Assembly (NCBI GenBank): GCA_029262295.1
Contig: JAJCZR010000047.1
Span: forward strand, 1-51,292
Reading direction: 5' to 3'
Origin: Deltaproteobacteria bacterium
GTDB lineage: Bacteria; Desulfobacterota_D; UBA1144; Nemesobacterales; Nemesobacteraceae
DNA length: 51,292 bases
The notes under the pieces are model-generated. The model made no database searches. It was not told the DNA's origin and worked only from the letters and a program-made list of their open reading frames with translations. Positions 16,957-26,117 of the stretch are shown here, piece after piece (position 1 is the first letter of the stretch; the number at the start of each line of letters is the position of its first letter). The position numbers and the translations under genes were made by a program.

Positions 16957-18897
16957 TTAGTTGTATACACCCAGGACTTCAGAAACTGCATCCCTTATCT
17001 GGCTCACGGTAAAAGGCTTATGGAGAAAAGATGCAGCACCTTCTGCGATGGCATTATCCGCAATATTTTTGCTCTCACTTCCTGTTATTATCACAACCAT
17101 ACAGCTTGGATTTGAAACTTTTATTTCACCTAAAAGTTTAAGGCCGTTCATATCCGGAAGCAGCACATCCAAAAAGATTACATCAAAACTGTTTTCTTTT
17201 ATCTGCTCTGCGGCATCTTCACCATTTTTCACCAAAACTATATTATGCCCGTCATCGGAGAGCGACTGTTCTATTAGATTTCTAATAAAATCTTCGTCAT
17301 CCACAACAAGTATATTTAACTTTCTTTCAGACTCAGATTTATTCAAGACATTTGCCGGAGTATGATCAGAATTAAACTCAATAGAACCAGATTCAGAAAG
17401 CGGTTGATTATAGGGAAGCTGTATCGTAAAAGTGGTTCCTTCGTCTTTCACACTTGATACTTCAATAGAACCTTTATGTCTCTCTATTATTGCATAACTT
17501 ACAGAAAGCCCTAAACCTGTGCCGCTTTGCTCTTTATCTTGATTTTTATCTTTAGTTGTAAAAAATGGATCGAAAATTTTTGGTATAACTTCTTTTGGGA
17601 TTCCAACCCCGGTATCAGAAACTTCAATTTTTATATCCGATCCTTCAACTTTTGTTTTTATACCAATCACTTTGTCATTTCCAGAGCCGCCATTTTGCAT
17701 TATGGCATGCTGGGCATTTATTATTAGATTTATTATCACCTGTTGTATCTCATTCTTGTTCATTCTTACAGCAGGAACCTTAGAGTAATGTTTTGCTATT
17801 TTTATACTCTCTTTATTAAGTGAGTTTTGTGTTAAAGAGATAGCGTCTTCAATAATCTCATCAATATTGGATAATGTGTATTTTTCTTCTTTTTGTTTAG
17901 AAAAAGTAAGAAGCTGCTTTATTACATCAATTGCCCTTTGCGAGGCTTTATCAACAACTTGTAAATCTTTTCTGACTTTTTCAATATCATCTCGCGTCAG
18001 TGCAAGGCTTGTATACCCTACGATACCAGACAATACGTTATTAAACTCGTGGGCAATACCTGCTGCAAGCTGGCCCACTGCAGACATTCTGGTTGAATGC
18101 AGGAGCTGCTGTTCCAGTTTCTTTTTATCTGTTATGTCATCTATTACCGCAACAATTCCAAAAACCTCTTCAGTCTCATAATCAATATACTGAGAAAAGT
18201 TTATTTCGAGGTGCTTATCACCATATCTGACTGCATGCTTACTTGTAGAAGCATTATTAATAATATTTGGTATTATCGTTTTAAAATTAATGCCTTTAAC
18301 TAGTGAACTGAGTTCTTTTCCAACACAATCTTCTCCCAAAATTTCCATGGTCTTTGGATTTGCTGTTTTTATAACCAGGGAATTGTTTGTAGTAATAATT
18401 GCTTCATTTGCACTGTTTAAAATATTTTTTAGTTCCCTGCTTCTGTCACTAACTTTTTCTTCAAGGCTACTGTTAATTTGCTGAAGTTTATCAACAAGTT
18501 CTTTATTTGTTTGTTGCAGCTCAAACTTTTCAATAGATTGTTTTATAACTTTTGTAAGTTTCGCAAAATCAAGTGGTTTTGTGAGGTAATCAAATGCCCC
18601 CTGCTTCACTGCTTCCATAGCAGAATCCATAGATGCAAAACCTGTCATCAAAATTACAGGAACATCCTCATTTAATTCACGTACATGGGACAGAAGATCA
18701 ATACCACTTTTCTCAGGCATTCTTATATCCGTTAACACAGCGCTAAATTCTTCTGCCTCAAGAAGCTGTATGGCATTGTGGTAATTTGGTGCAGTTCTAA
18801 CCTCATACCCCTGCTTTGAGAGAATGTCTGTAATTATGCGCAGAATTAAATGCTCATCATCTACAACAAGTATTTTTTGAACTTTATTATTACTCAT
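16957..18897 (-). CDS. Hybrid histidine kinase: REC-PAS-HisKA-HATPase-REC
   Basis: 646 aa, no transmembrane helix, so cytoplasmic. In order: receiver (about 5-120; phospho-acceptor Asp57 in VLTDIRMP), coiled coil (about 125-160), PAS (about 160-265), HisKA with phospho-His in GQLAAGIAHEFNNVLSG (about 285), HATPase (N-box NLIINAQHAI; G-boxes SDTGVGIPKEVI and SGTGLGLSVS), and a second receiver at the C-terminus (VIFLDVLLPDMNG). The first receiver sequence (ILVVDDEHLILRII ... LMTGFASMDSAMEAVKQGAF) resembles NtrC-family receivers. Start ATG 18897 with GGGTGAG just before; a GTG at 18906 overlaps the upstream stop by 4 nt. It probably accepts phosphate from the adjacent membrane kinase. Confidence 0.92.
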   Translation of the reverse strand: MSNNKVQKILVVDDEHLILRIITDILSKQGYEVRTAPNYHNAIQLLEAEEFSAVLTDIRMPEKSGIDLLSHVRELNEDVPVILMTGFASMDSAMEAVKQGAFDYLTKPLDFAKLTKVIKQSIEKFELQQTNKELVDKLQQINSSLEEKVSDRSRELKNILNSANEAIITTNNSLVIKTANPKTMEILGEDCVGKELSSLVKGINFKTIIPNIINNASTSKHAVRYGDKHLEINFSQYIDYETEEVFGIVAVIDDITDKKKLEQQLLHSTRMSAVGQLAAGIAHEFNNVLSGIVGYTSLALTRDDIEKVRKDLQVVDKASQRAIDVIKQLLTFSKQKEEKYTLSNIDEIIEDAISLTQNSLNKESIKIAKHYSKVPAVRMNKNEIQQVIINLIINAQHAIMQNGGSGNDKVIGIKTKVEGSDIKIEVSDTGVGIPKEVIPKIFDPFFTTKDKNQDKEQSGTGLGLSVSYAIIERHKGSIEVSSVKDEGTTFTIQLPYNQPLSESGSIEFNSDHTPANVLNKSESERKLNILVVDDEDFIRNLIEQSLSDDGHNIVLVKNGEDAAEQIKENSFDVIFLDVLLPDMNGLKLLGEIKVSNPSCMVVIITGSESKNIADNAIAEGAASFLHKPFTVSQIRDAVSEVLGVYN

Positions 18898-18902
18898 AAA
18901 TC

Positions 18903-21458
18903 TCACCCACTTATATTAGTACTATCAACAGGAATCTCAACCATAAACCTTGTTCCTTTTCCAACCTCACTATTCACAAGCACTCTTCCATTATGGCTGT
19001 TTATAATCTTGTATCCAACTGAAAGGCCAAGGCCTGTTCCCGATGCTTTTGTTGTGAAAAATGGATCAAATATTTTTTCGATACTATCATCACTAATTCC
19101 CTGTCCATTATCTTTAAAAATAATATATACGCACTTTTCTTCTTTATTTAACTCATTTAGAACCTTGTTGACGCCTGTCTTTATTTGTAGATGACCACTA
19201 CTACCCATCGATTCAAGAGAGTTTATAAGCAGGTTGACAAATACCTGCCAAATCTGATTTGAATCTACATATACACCAGGCAAATCAGGATCATATATCT
19301 TTTCAATTCGTACAGAATGGTCGTTAACCTGTTTTCTCGTAAGAATTAAAATATTATCTATCAGGCTATTAAAATTCACCTTCGTAATATCTGAATTTGT
19401 CGGTTTAGAAAAAAGTAATAACTCATCAATTAATCTATTTGTTCTTTGAACTTCATTGGCAATATATTCAAGATACTCACCAGCAACAGCATCTTTTTTT
19501 GTGCCAGACTCCAGATGATTGGCAAGATAATACCTTGCACCTTCAATAATATTTAGCGGATTTCTTATTTCATGCGCAATCCCGGAAGCAAGCTGCCCTA
19601 TTGAACTCATTTTTTCTGCATGCACAAGCTGAGATTGTACTTCTGTTAAATGAACGTTCTTTTTCTCAAGTTCATTAGAATAGCTTTCAATAAGCTTGAG
19701 TGCATAGGAATTTTCTATTGCAATTGCAGCCTGGTTAGCAAGAGTTTGAAGCAAGGATAAATCAATAGAATTATAAGGTTTTCCTGATTTCTTATCGCCG
19801 AGGCTTAAATAACCCAGCATTGACTCATCAATAGCAACTGGAATAACAAGGCTTAAGCTCTTTTCTTCAAACTCGCTGAGAAGTTCTTCTTTTTTTCCAA
19901 TAAAAGTAGTCTCTGAAAAAAGGTCTTCTCTGAATATCTCTCTGGTTTCTTTTTGCAGAAAGGAGAGAATCCTGTTTTTATTAACAAGAATGGATCTTTT
20001 AATAATAGCCGGCTCATTTTCTTTTACACCAGGAGTATAAGAGTCATAATGTCCTGTCTTTTTGTTTAGAATAATTAGCTCACAAGGCTCAGGCTGCATT
20101 GAATCTCCAATCGAGCTAACAACAGTATCAGCAATACGATCAACATTTAGGATTGTTGTAAGATCTTTACTTATCTTTGTAACAATGGTCCTGTAGTCAT
20201 ATTTGTTCCTAAAAAACATATGGTCTACAATGCCTTGTATTTTGTCACGAAGAGGATTTAAAGCTACAACCAGAAGACCACAAAAGAATATTACTGTGGC
20301 AGGACTCTGCCAGTTTATCTGATCTGAAACCACACTATTTAATACATATACAACCCCGATGAAAACAGCTGCAACTATACCAGTTGTTGCTCCATAAAGG
20401 ACAGTTCTTTGCATTATTATATCAATATCAAAGAGTTTGTGTTTAATTATGGAATAAGCAATTGAGAGTGGAAACAATATCACGGGATAAGTTGCATAAA
20501 CTAAATTTCCTTGTTTAGTAATAACAATAAAAAGAGCAATGAGTGCTGGTAAGATAAAGCCAAAGAATGCTCCATATAGAACTACTTTGCTTTTATATTT
20601 TGAAGTTAAATTTTTAGACTTACTAGATTTCCATATTAAGAAAATAAAAAAGATTGTTGCACTAACAACACATAAGAAATAGGAAAGATAGAAAAAAAGT
20701 TCCCATGGAAACTTAGTTGTATAAACTAAAAAATAAGCGACGGATATAATCACTAAAAATGAAATTGGCAAGAAATAAAAGTATTTAAAGTATTTTACTC
20801 CAGTGTCTCTGAACGGAAAAACTATTGAGAACCAAACCAATAAACTTGGAACCAACATCTGACCAATTAAAGAAATATTAAAGTAATAAAAATACGAATA
20901 ATTAGTCTGGTATTCAAAATCAAGGGCAAACCATAATCCAAAAGCTAAACATAAAAAATAAAACAACCTACTAATAAAAATATTAGATCTAAGTAAAAAA
21001 ACTATTGAACCAATTAGAAGAAAAGATAATCCAACTAGATATTCAAGAAGAAAAACCCTTTTAAAATCATACAAAGTAAAAAGGTAAGAAGGAATTCTTA
21101 ACTGGAGTGTTTCGTTGCCTCTACTAACTGCATAATTTATTTCTGCACCAAACTCATTACCGGATACAATATCATAAACTTCTCTAGAATTATTAACTTT
21201 AATTCCATTTACCTTTAATATTTTATCATATGGCTTTATACCAAAGTCTTGATTTTGAGCCCAATGATCCAACGAAACATCGCTAACAATCATTGGATTG
21301 TAAAGTAGAAATCCAGGAAAAGTTTTTCCAATCCACTTAGTTGCATTATAAAAAGAAAAAAATGTTATTAGCAAAGAAAATATTATTAAAGCTCTAATAA
21401 TATTTTTAATTAAGCTTTCTACGACTTTCTCTGAAATAAATCTCTCAATGAATTGCAT
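18903..21458 (-). CDS. Membrane histidine kinase with PDZ, 7TM and GAF domains
   Basis: 851 aa. TM1 (about 22-40), a PDZ-like periplasmic segment (about 60-130; GIKPYDKILKVNGIKVNNSR), then about seven TM helices (135-395) as in 7TM sensor families. A GAF-like domain (about 430-590) precedes HisKA (phospho-His in GQLASGIAHEIRNPLNII) and HATPase (N-box VNLLINSLESM; G-box DNGQGISDDSIEK; SGTGLGLSVG). No receiver. It overlaps the upstream PilZ-oxoamine synthase gene by 14 nt and the downstream hybrid kinase by only a few nt, so the three genes are coupled. The signal is unknown; the PDZ plus 7TM face suggests an envelope or lipid cue (inference). Confidence 0.88.
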   Translation of the reverse strand: MQFIERFISEKVVESLIKNIIRALIIFSLLITFFSFYNATKWIGKTFPGFLLYNPMIVSDVSLDHWAQNQDFGIKPYDKILKVNGIKVNNSREVYDIVSGNEFGAEINYAVSRGNETLQLRIPSYLFTLYDFKRVFLLEYLVGLSFLLIGSIVFLLRSNIFISRLFYFLCLAFGLWFALDFEYQTNYSYFYYFNISLIGQMLVPSLLVWFSIVFPFRDTGVKYFKYFYFLPISFLVIISVAYFLVYTTKFPWELFFYLSYFLCVVSATIFFIFLIWKSSKSKNLTSKYKSKVVLYGAFFGFILPALIALFIVITKQGNLVYATYPVILFPLSIAYSIIKHKLFDIDIIMQRTVLYGATTGIVAAVFIGVVYVLNSVVSDQINWQSPATVIFFCGLLVVALNPLRDKIQGIVDHMFFRNKYDYRTIVTKISKDLTTILNVDRIADTVVSSIGDSMQPEPCELIILNKKTGHYDSYTPGVKENEPAIIKRSILVNKNRILSFLQKETREIFREDLFSETTFIGKKEELLSEFEEKSLSLVIPVAIDESMLGYLSLGDKKSGKPYNSIDLSLLQTLANQAAIAIENSYALKLIESYSNELEKKNVHLTEVQSQLVHAEKMSSIGQLASGIAHEIRNPLNIIEGARYYLANHLESGTKKDAVAGEYLEYIANEVQRTNRLIDELLLFSKPTNSDITKVNFNSLIDNILILTRKQVNDHSVRIEKIYDPDLPGVYVDSNQIWQVFVNLLINSLESMGSSGHLQIKTGVNKVLNELNKEEKCVYIIFKDNGQGISDDSIEKIFDPFFTTKASGTGLGLSVGYKIINSHNGRVLVNSEVGKGTRFMVEIPVDSTNISG

Positions 21459-23082
21459 GATGTTTTTTTGAATTTATAATTCCAAACTCATTTCCAACTT
21501 TTTCAAACTTCTCTAAAGCAAAATCCAGATCTTCTCTTGTATGTGTGGCCATTACACTCGTTCTAAATCTTGTTTTATCTCTTGGAACAGCAGGGTATGG
21601 AACTGGATTTACATATACTCCTTCTTCATTCATTCTCTTACTCATTTTCTTAAGTATGTTTTCTTCACCTACTATTATTGGAATAATTGCAGACTCAGTA
21701 TTTGGCACAGTTTCAAAACCCAAATCAAGTAAGTTTGATTTAAAATAATTGATATTTTCTTTTAGTTTCAAATGTAATTCAGGGTCGTTTTCCAACACAT
21801 CTAAAGCCGCAAGAACAGATGCAACTACAACGGGTGGTAAACTTGTAGAGAAAAAATATGACCTAGCATAATATCTAAGGTAATTAACAATTTCCTTACT
21901 TGATGCGACAAAACCACCGATTTGGCCAATAGCTTTACTGAGAGTTCCAACAACAACATCAACTTTGCCCTCTACATTATGGTGGCTTGCAGTACCTTTA
22001 CCCATATCACCAATCACACCAGTAGAGTGGGCATCATCAACAATTGTCTTAGCATTATACCTATTGGCAATATCAATAATTTCAGGAAGTGGCGCAACAT
22101 CCCCATCCATACTATAAACACCATCTACGGCAATATACTTGTTTTCATGCCCGTCTTTATTCCTTTTTAGCAGATCTTCTAAAGCATCCATATCAGAATG
22201 TTTAAATGTTCTCAATTTTGCATTACTTAGCATACAACCATCAATAATGCTTGCATGAGCTAATCTATCAATTGCTATTAAATCTTTTTCTCTTAGTAAT
22301 GCAGAAATACAACCTATGTTAGTTGAATAACCCGAAGGAAAAATTATTGCATCTTCAGCGCCTTTTAATTTTGCAAGTCTTTTTTCCAACTTTTTATGTA
22401 TATCAAATGTGCCAGCAAGCAATGAAACTGATCCAGCACCAACACCATACTTTTCTATTGCTTCCTCTGCTGCTTTAATAACTTTTGGATGTGCAGACAT
22501 TCCCAAATAATTATTACTACCCATCATCACCATCTCTCTTTCAGTTTTAGTTTCCTCATCATAGACTAAAACTCTGTTTTTTGATGGTGACAATAAAGAT
22601 CTTCTATAGGTATGAGAACCCTTCTCTTTCATATCATTAATATACGAATAGAGTTTTTTTGATCTTTTCTCAAAACTTTCTTTAGAAACATTTGAAAAAT
22701 CAAATAGTGTATGCAAGTCTGAATTTACTGAATACTCAGTTTTAATATCAATAGATTGAAGAAATTTAGATAATCTTTTTTGATCAAACTCGGAAATTTT
22801 TACAAATTTAACTCCAATTCCATTTGAATCTTCTAGAGAATCTTCTAGGAATTTGCTCCACAAAACCTGACAATAAGCACTAATGGGCATTGGCCCGTCA
22901 GGAAGTTTAAATGTAAGGATAAACTTTGAACCTTTTTTATAAGGTACATCAGTTTTTATAAAAAAACCGTTTTCACTTACATTTAAAACTGGGAATTTGC
23001 ATTCAATTGAATTAATTGATTCAATCTTTAAATTAGTAGGTATTCTAGATGATCTTCTCCTGTTTAGCTGAGTACTTGCCAA
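21445..23082 (-). CDS. PilZ domain fused to alpha-oxoamine synthase (KBL/BioF/SPT-type)
   Basis: 545 aa fusion. Residues about 5-112: a PilZ domain with both parts of the c-di-GMP motif, R9xxxR13 and N34xSxxG39 (NVSENG). Residues about 150-540: a complete PLP alpha-oxoamine synthase with GSNNYLGMSAHP, DDAHSTGVIG (349-358) and PLP Lys383 in GTLSKAIGQIGG. This family condenses an amino acid with an acyl-CoA or acyl-ACP (glycine C-acetyltransferase, BioF, serine palmitoyltransferase, CqsA). The product here cannot be fixed by motif. TTG start at 23082 after GAGGGG. Upstream in the same direction are a porin, an NAD epimerase and aroC; downstream are two sensor kinases. Confidence 0.9.
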   Translation of the reverse strand: MASTQLNRRRSSRIPTNLKIESINSIECKFPVLNVSENGFFIKTDVPYKKGSKFILTFKLPDGPMPISAYCQVLWSKFLEDSLEDSNGIGVKFVKISEFDQKRLSKFLQSIDIKTEYSVNSDLHTLFDFSNVSKESFEKRSKKLYSYINDMKEKGSHTYRRSLLSPSKNRVLVYDEETKTEREMVMMGSNNYLGMSAHPKVIKAAEEAIEKYGVGAGSVSLLAGTFDIHKKLEKRLAKLKGAEDAIIFPSGYSTNIGCISALLREKDLIAIDRLAHASIIDGCMLSNAKLRTFKHSDMDALEDLLKRNKDGHENKYIAVDGVYSMDGDVAPLPEIIDIANRYNAKTIVDDAHSTGVIGDMGKGTASHHNVEGKVDVVVGTLSKAIGQIGGFVASSKEIVNYLRYYARSYFFSTSLPPVVVASVLAALDVLENDPELHLKLKENINYFKSNLLDLGFETVPNTESAIIPIIVGEENILKKMSKRMNEEGVYVNPVPYPAVPRDKTRFRTSVMATHTREDLDFALEKFEKVGNEFGIINSKKHHAIH

Positions 23083-23158
23083 TTTTTCACCCCTCTTTTA
23101 CAAAATATCCAGTAATTATAAATAATTACACAGAAAACAAAAAGAAAATTATTTTTTA

Positions 23159-24994
23159 TTATAGATCAAACCATGCTCTTCTATGTGTTGTGCTTGATCC
23201 AGTCCACTTACCAATCAGACTATCGAGAGTGATTATAAACCGTGCCTGAAGAGCAAAAGGTAGGTCAGAGTTATTACCATCGTCCAAAGATGGGATAGCC
23301 CCTTCAATAAATGCCCTCTGTGTTAGCAGATCATCAAGCCCCTCACCAGGCACAATCACAGAACCAATTAGGTCAACCCAAAAATGTTCTCTTAATTTAA
23401 ATGTCAAAGTAGTTTCCAGTTCTGTCCCCAAATACCTGCTAACTTCTGGAAGCGGTGTAAAAAGATCAGTTGATAGGGCATTTGTTTCATCATTAAAGGC
23501 AATAATAACCTGTGGTGTGAGAAAGATAGAATCATGAAGTTTAAGTGTGCTCCAACCCCTGAAATAGAATGAATTTATAACACTTCCCTCAAGTGCATAT
23601 ATTCCGGGTACCACATGTTTAAATAAAAGGTTGTCAATGGCATAAGCATTATTAAAGTAAACATTATTACCTTCGAGCTCATCTGGAGTTGTTGCATCAT
23701 CACCATTAGACCAACCGAACTCAAAAGCAAGTAAATCAACATATCTAAAATCTGGATAATACTCAGCTCTGGTAACTAAAGAGATATTCTCCGGACCAAT
23801 ATTAATTTCATCATCCCCTAGTAAATCACTTACAGGTGACCCAATATCGCCTATCTCACCAAATAGGTTTTGAAATTCAAAAGAAAACTTTAGGGTATTT
23901 TCATACAGATAACTTGCAAAAACAGACCAGTTTACGGCAGGTGAAAGATCAGCAGTAAGCCCACCTCCTAAATCAAAGTTATTTTGATATATTAAGAAAA
24001 TATATGCCCCTAACGATAATTTTTCATCTTCATATAGTGTTGCGAATCCTAAATCCCATCCATCACCTTCATCAAATGTACCAATACCCTGGCCTTCGCT
24101 TAGTCTGTCTACAATAAATGCAGTCAGCAATTTTTCCCATTTTTTATCAATGAGACTAAAAGGTGCTGTATCAAATTCAAAACGGTCAACAATACTTCCT
24201 AAATCCTGGTCAGGAAGTGATCCAGCATTATTAAAAATCCCCAAGCCCCAATCAAAAGGCTGCCTACCAATCCAAAATTCACCAAAAGGTACTTTGGCAA
24301 CAGCATATAGAGAACGTATATCTACTAGATCAACATCTTCTGTAGGAGAAATAATAGAACCCGTTAACGTGTTTGTAGAATCTCTAAGAACTGCTCCTCT
24401 AAAAGAATCTCCCGGGCTCGGGGCTTCAAATGCGGTATCCGAAATTAGCTCATCCCCAAATCCACCCCATATAACATTTCTTGCTATATCAAGTTGACTT
24501 CTAACAGATAGAAATTCTCCGATGTTTATTCTTGGAGAGAAAAGGAGTCTTGAGTCAATAAAAAATACTTCATCATCTTCACCAGTGGCTCCTACAAATG
24601 TGGCCCCATCTATAAACCTTGCCCTTGTTCTGTAATATGAGGGGAAATCCTTACTGTAAGTTATATCTATGAAATCATCTTTCTCTTCACTTTTAATATC
24701 AAGAATTACATCTTTTACTTTTTCTTTTAATGACTTATCATCAGTTTCAACAACAACTTCTTTCTCAATAATTTTTTCTTTTTGAATCTGTTCAACTTTT
24801 TCTCTAAGACTTTTTATTTGTTCAGCATTTTCACGCTGAAGCCTCTCAATCATTTCCTGATTGCTTTTCTGGATTTGTTCTATCTGTTTTTTGAGAATTT
24901 CTACTTCAGACTGAAAACTTTCTTCAGAAAAAGAATTTATAGTCAGTGAAAAAAACAAAAGTAAAAATGGGGTAATTATCCTAGTGTATTTCAT
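23159..24994 (-). CDS. Outer-membrane porin-like protein with coiled-coil N-terminus
   Basis: 611 aa. Signal peptide (1-22, ending NSFSEE), then a coiled coil from about 27 to 100 (SEVEILKKQIEQIQKSNQEM ... LREKVEQIQKEK), then a large beta-strand-rich domain: IDITYSKDFPSYYRTRARFI, VAKVPFGEFWIGRQPFDWGL, FALQARFIITLDSLIGKW. The coiled-coil plus barrel layout recalls OprP/OmpM-like porins that tether to the cell wall. The C-terminus is TTHRRAWFDL, without a classical terminal Phe. ATG at 24994. It lies between the epimerase and the PilZ-oxoamine synthase in the same direction. Function not assigned beyond outer-membrane barrel. Confidence 0.75.
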   Translation of the reverse strand: MKYTRIITPFLLLFFSLTINSFSEESFQSEVEILKKQIEQIQKSNQEMIERLQRENAEQIKSLREKVEQIQKEKIIEKEVVVETDDKSLKEKVKDVILDIKSEEKDDFIDITYSKDFPSYYRTRARFIDGATFVGATGEDDEVFFIDSRLLFSPRINIGEFLSVRSQLDIARNVIWGGFGDELISDTAFEAPSPGDSFRGAVLRDSTNTLTGSIISPTEDVDLVDIRSLYAVAKVPFGEFWIGRQPFDWGLGIFNNAGSLPDQDLGSIVDRFEFDTAPFSLIDKKWEKLLTAFIVDRLSEGQGIGTFDEGDGWDLGFATLYEDEKLSLGAYIFLIYQNNFDLGGGLTADLSPAVNWSVFASYLYENTLKFSFEFQNLFGEIGDIGSPVSDLLGDDEINIGPENISLVTRAEYYPDFRYVDLLAFEFGWSNGDDATTPDELEGNNVYFNNAYAIDNLLFKHVVPGIYALEGSVINSFYFRGWSTLKLHDSIFLTPQVIIAFNDETNALSTDLFTPLPEVSRYLGTELETTLTFKLREHFWVDLIGSVIVPGEGLDDLLTQRAFIEGAIPSLDDGNNSDLPFALQARFIITLDSLIGKWTGSSTTHRRAWFDL

Positions 24995-25103
24995 TCATCC
25001 ATTCCTCCCAAAATTATTAAAATCAAACCATCCTAATTTGATTCTATAAAAAAAAGCAAATAATTTCAATAACAAAATCTTGCTCTAGTAATTATAGTGC
25101 AAT

Positions 25104-26117
25104 TTAGAGAAATTTGTCTTTTTTGAGCCAGTCTATGGTTTTGGAGAAGATTAGATTTGTATCAATATTTGAGAAGCCTAAGTCTTGCTGTGCCTTTTTA
25201 GAATTAACAAACCAGTACTTTGTTGCATACTTAATAACACTAGGATCAAATATTGGTTCCAAACCAGCTTTTTCAAGTACTACTGACAGATACTTTATCG
25301 GATGTTCAATTAAAGAATTGGAGATTTGCCTTATTTTTTTATTTGGATTGGTAAGCTTTACAACTTGTTCTGCAATCTGTTTAATCGTTAAATTATCAGA
25401 ACCTAAAATATACTTCTCACCAGTCTTTCCAGTGTTCAGAGCTTTAATTATTCCATCAGCCACATCTTTTACATAAACAACAGAAGTGCCTCCATTCCAG
25501 CAAATACGAAATTTGGCAAAATCAATCAGGGTTTTTGCAGTTTCTAAACCATATTCACCATATACTTCGGAAGGCAAACAAATAACTACAGGCAAGTTTT
25601 TTTCTTTATAATAATTAAGGGCAATCTGATCACCTTTATATTTGGACTCAGCGTACCAATAACCCTTACCCAACAAAGAAAACTCGTGTGATTCATCCAA
25701 ATAAGTATTTTTATTTTCGGAATAACCCAAAGAGGCTGTTGAACTTACATGAACCATTTTTTTTATATCAAACTTGAGTGCTGCTTCACATAAATTTTTC
25801 ACGCCTTCAACATTGACTTTGTCCAATAAAGAAACTTTCTTATATGTAACACATGCTGCCAAATTGATAATGCAATCACAACCTTCTAAAGAACTAACTA
25901 AACTTTCAAAATCAGTTAAGTCTCCATAATGAACTTCTAAACCGGGAATAATTTTTTTATAACGCTCAACAAGATTTTTATCAGAAGAAGGTCTTACAAG
26001 AATTCTTACTTTTTTAAATTGATTTTCCTTAGAAATTAGTTCAAGAAGGTGTCGACCAATAAAACCAGTTGCACCAGTAATAATAATTCGTTCGAACTTT
26101 TTAACATTTAAATTCAT
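25104..26117 (-). CDS. NAD(P)-dependent epimerase/dehydratase (extended SDR)
   Basis: 337 aa. N-terminal Rossmann motif IITGATGFIGRHLLELIS (GxxGxxG), then INLAACVTYKKVS, and the catalytic YAESK (YxxxK, in YWYAESKYKGDQ). A family of bacterial SDRs with this layout includes 3-beta-HSD-like, HpnA-like and ceramide-reductase-like enzymes. Its ATG overlaps the aroC stop by 4 nt (ATGA). The exact substrate cannot be assigned; together with the second epimerase (27717) and the oxoamine synthase it raises the possibility of a sphingolipid-like or acyl-ketone pathway. Confidence 0.8.
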   Translation of the reverse strand: MNLNVKKFERIIITGATGFIGRHLLELISKENQFKKVRILVRPSSDKNLVERYKKIIPGLEVHYGDLTDFESLVSSLEGCDCIINLAACVTYKKVSLLDKVNVEGVKNLCEAALKFDIKKMVHVSSTASLGYSENKNTYLDESHEFSLLGKGYWYAESKYKGDQIALNYYKEKNLPVVICLPSEVYGEYGLETAKTLIDFAKFRICWNGGTSVVYVKDVADGIIKALNTGKTGEKYILGSDNLTIKQIAEQVVKLTNPNKKIRQISNSLIEHPIKYLSVVLEKAGLEPIFDPSVIKYATKYWFVNSKKAQQDLGFSNIDTNLIFSKTIDWLKKDKFL

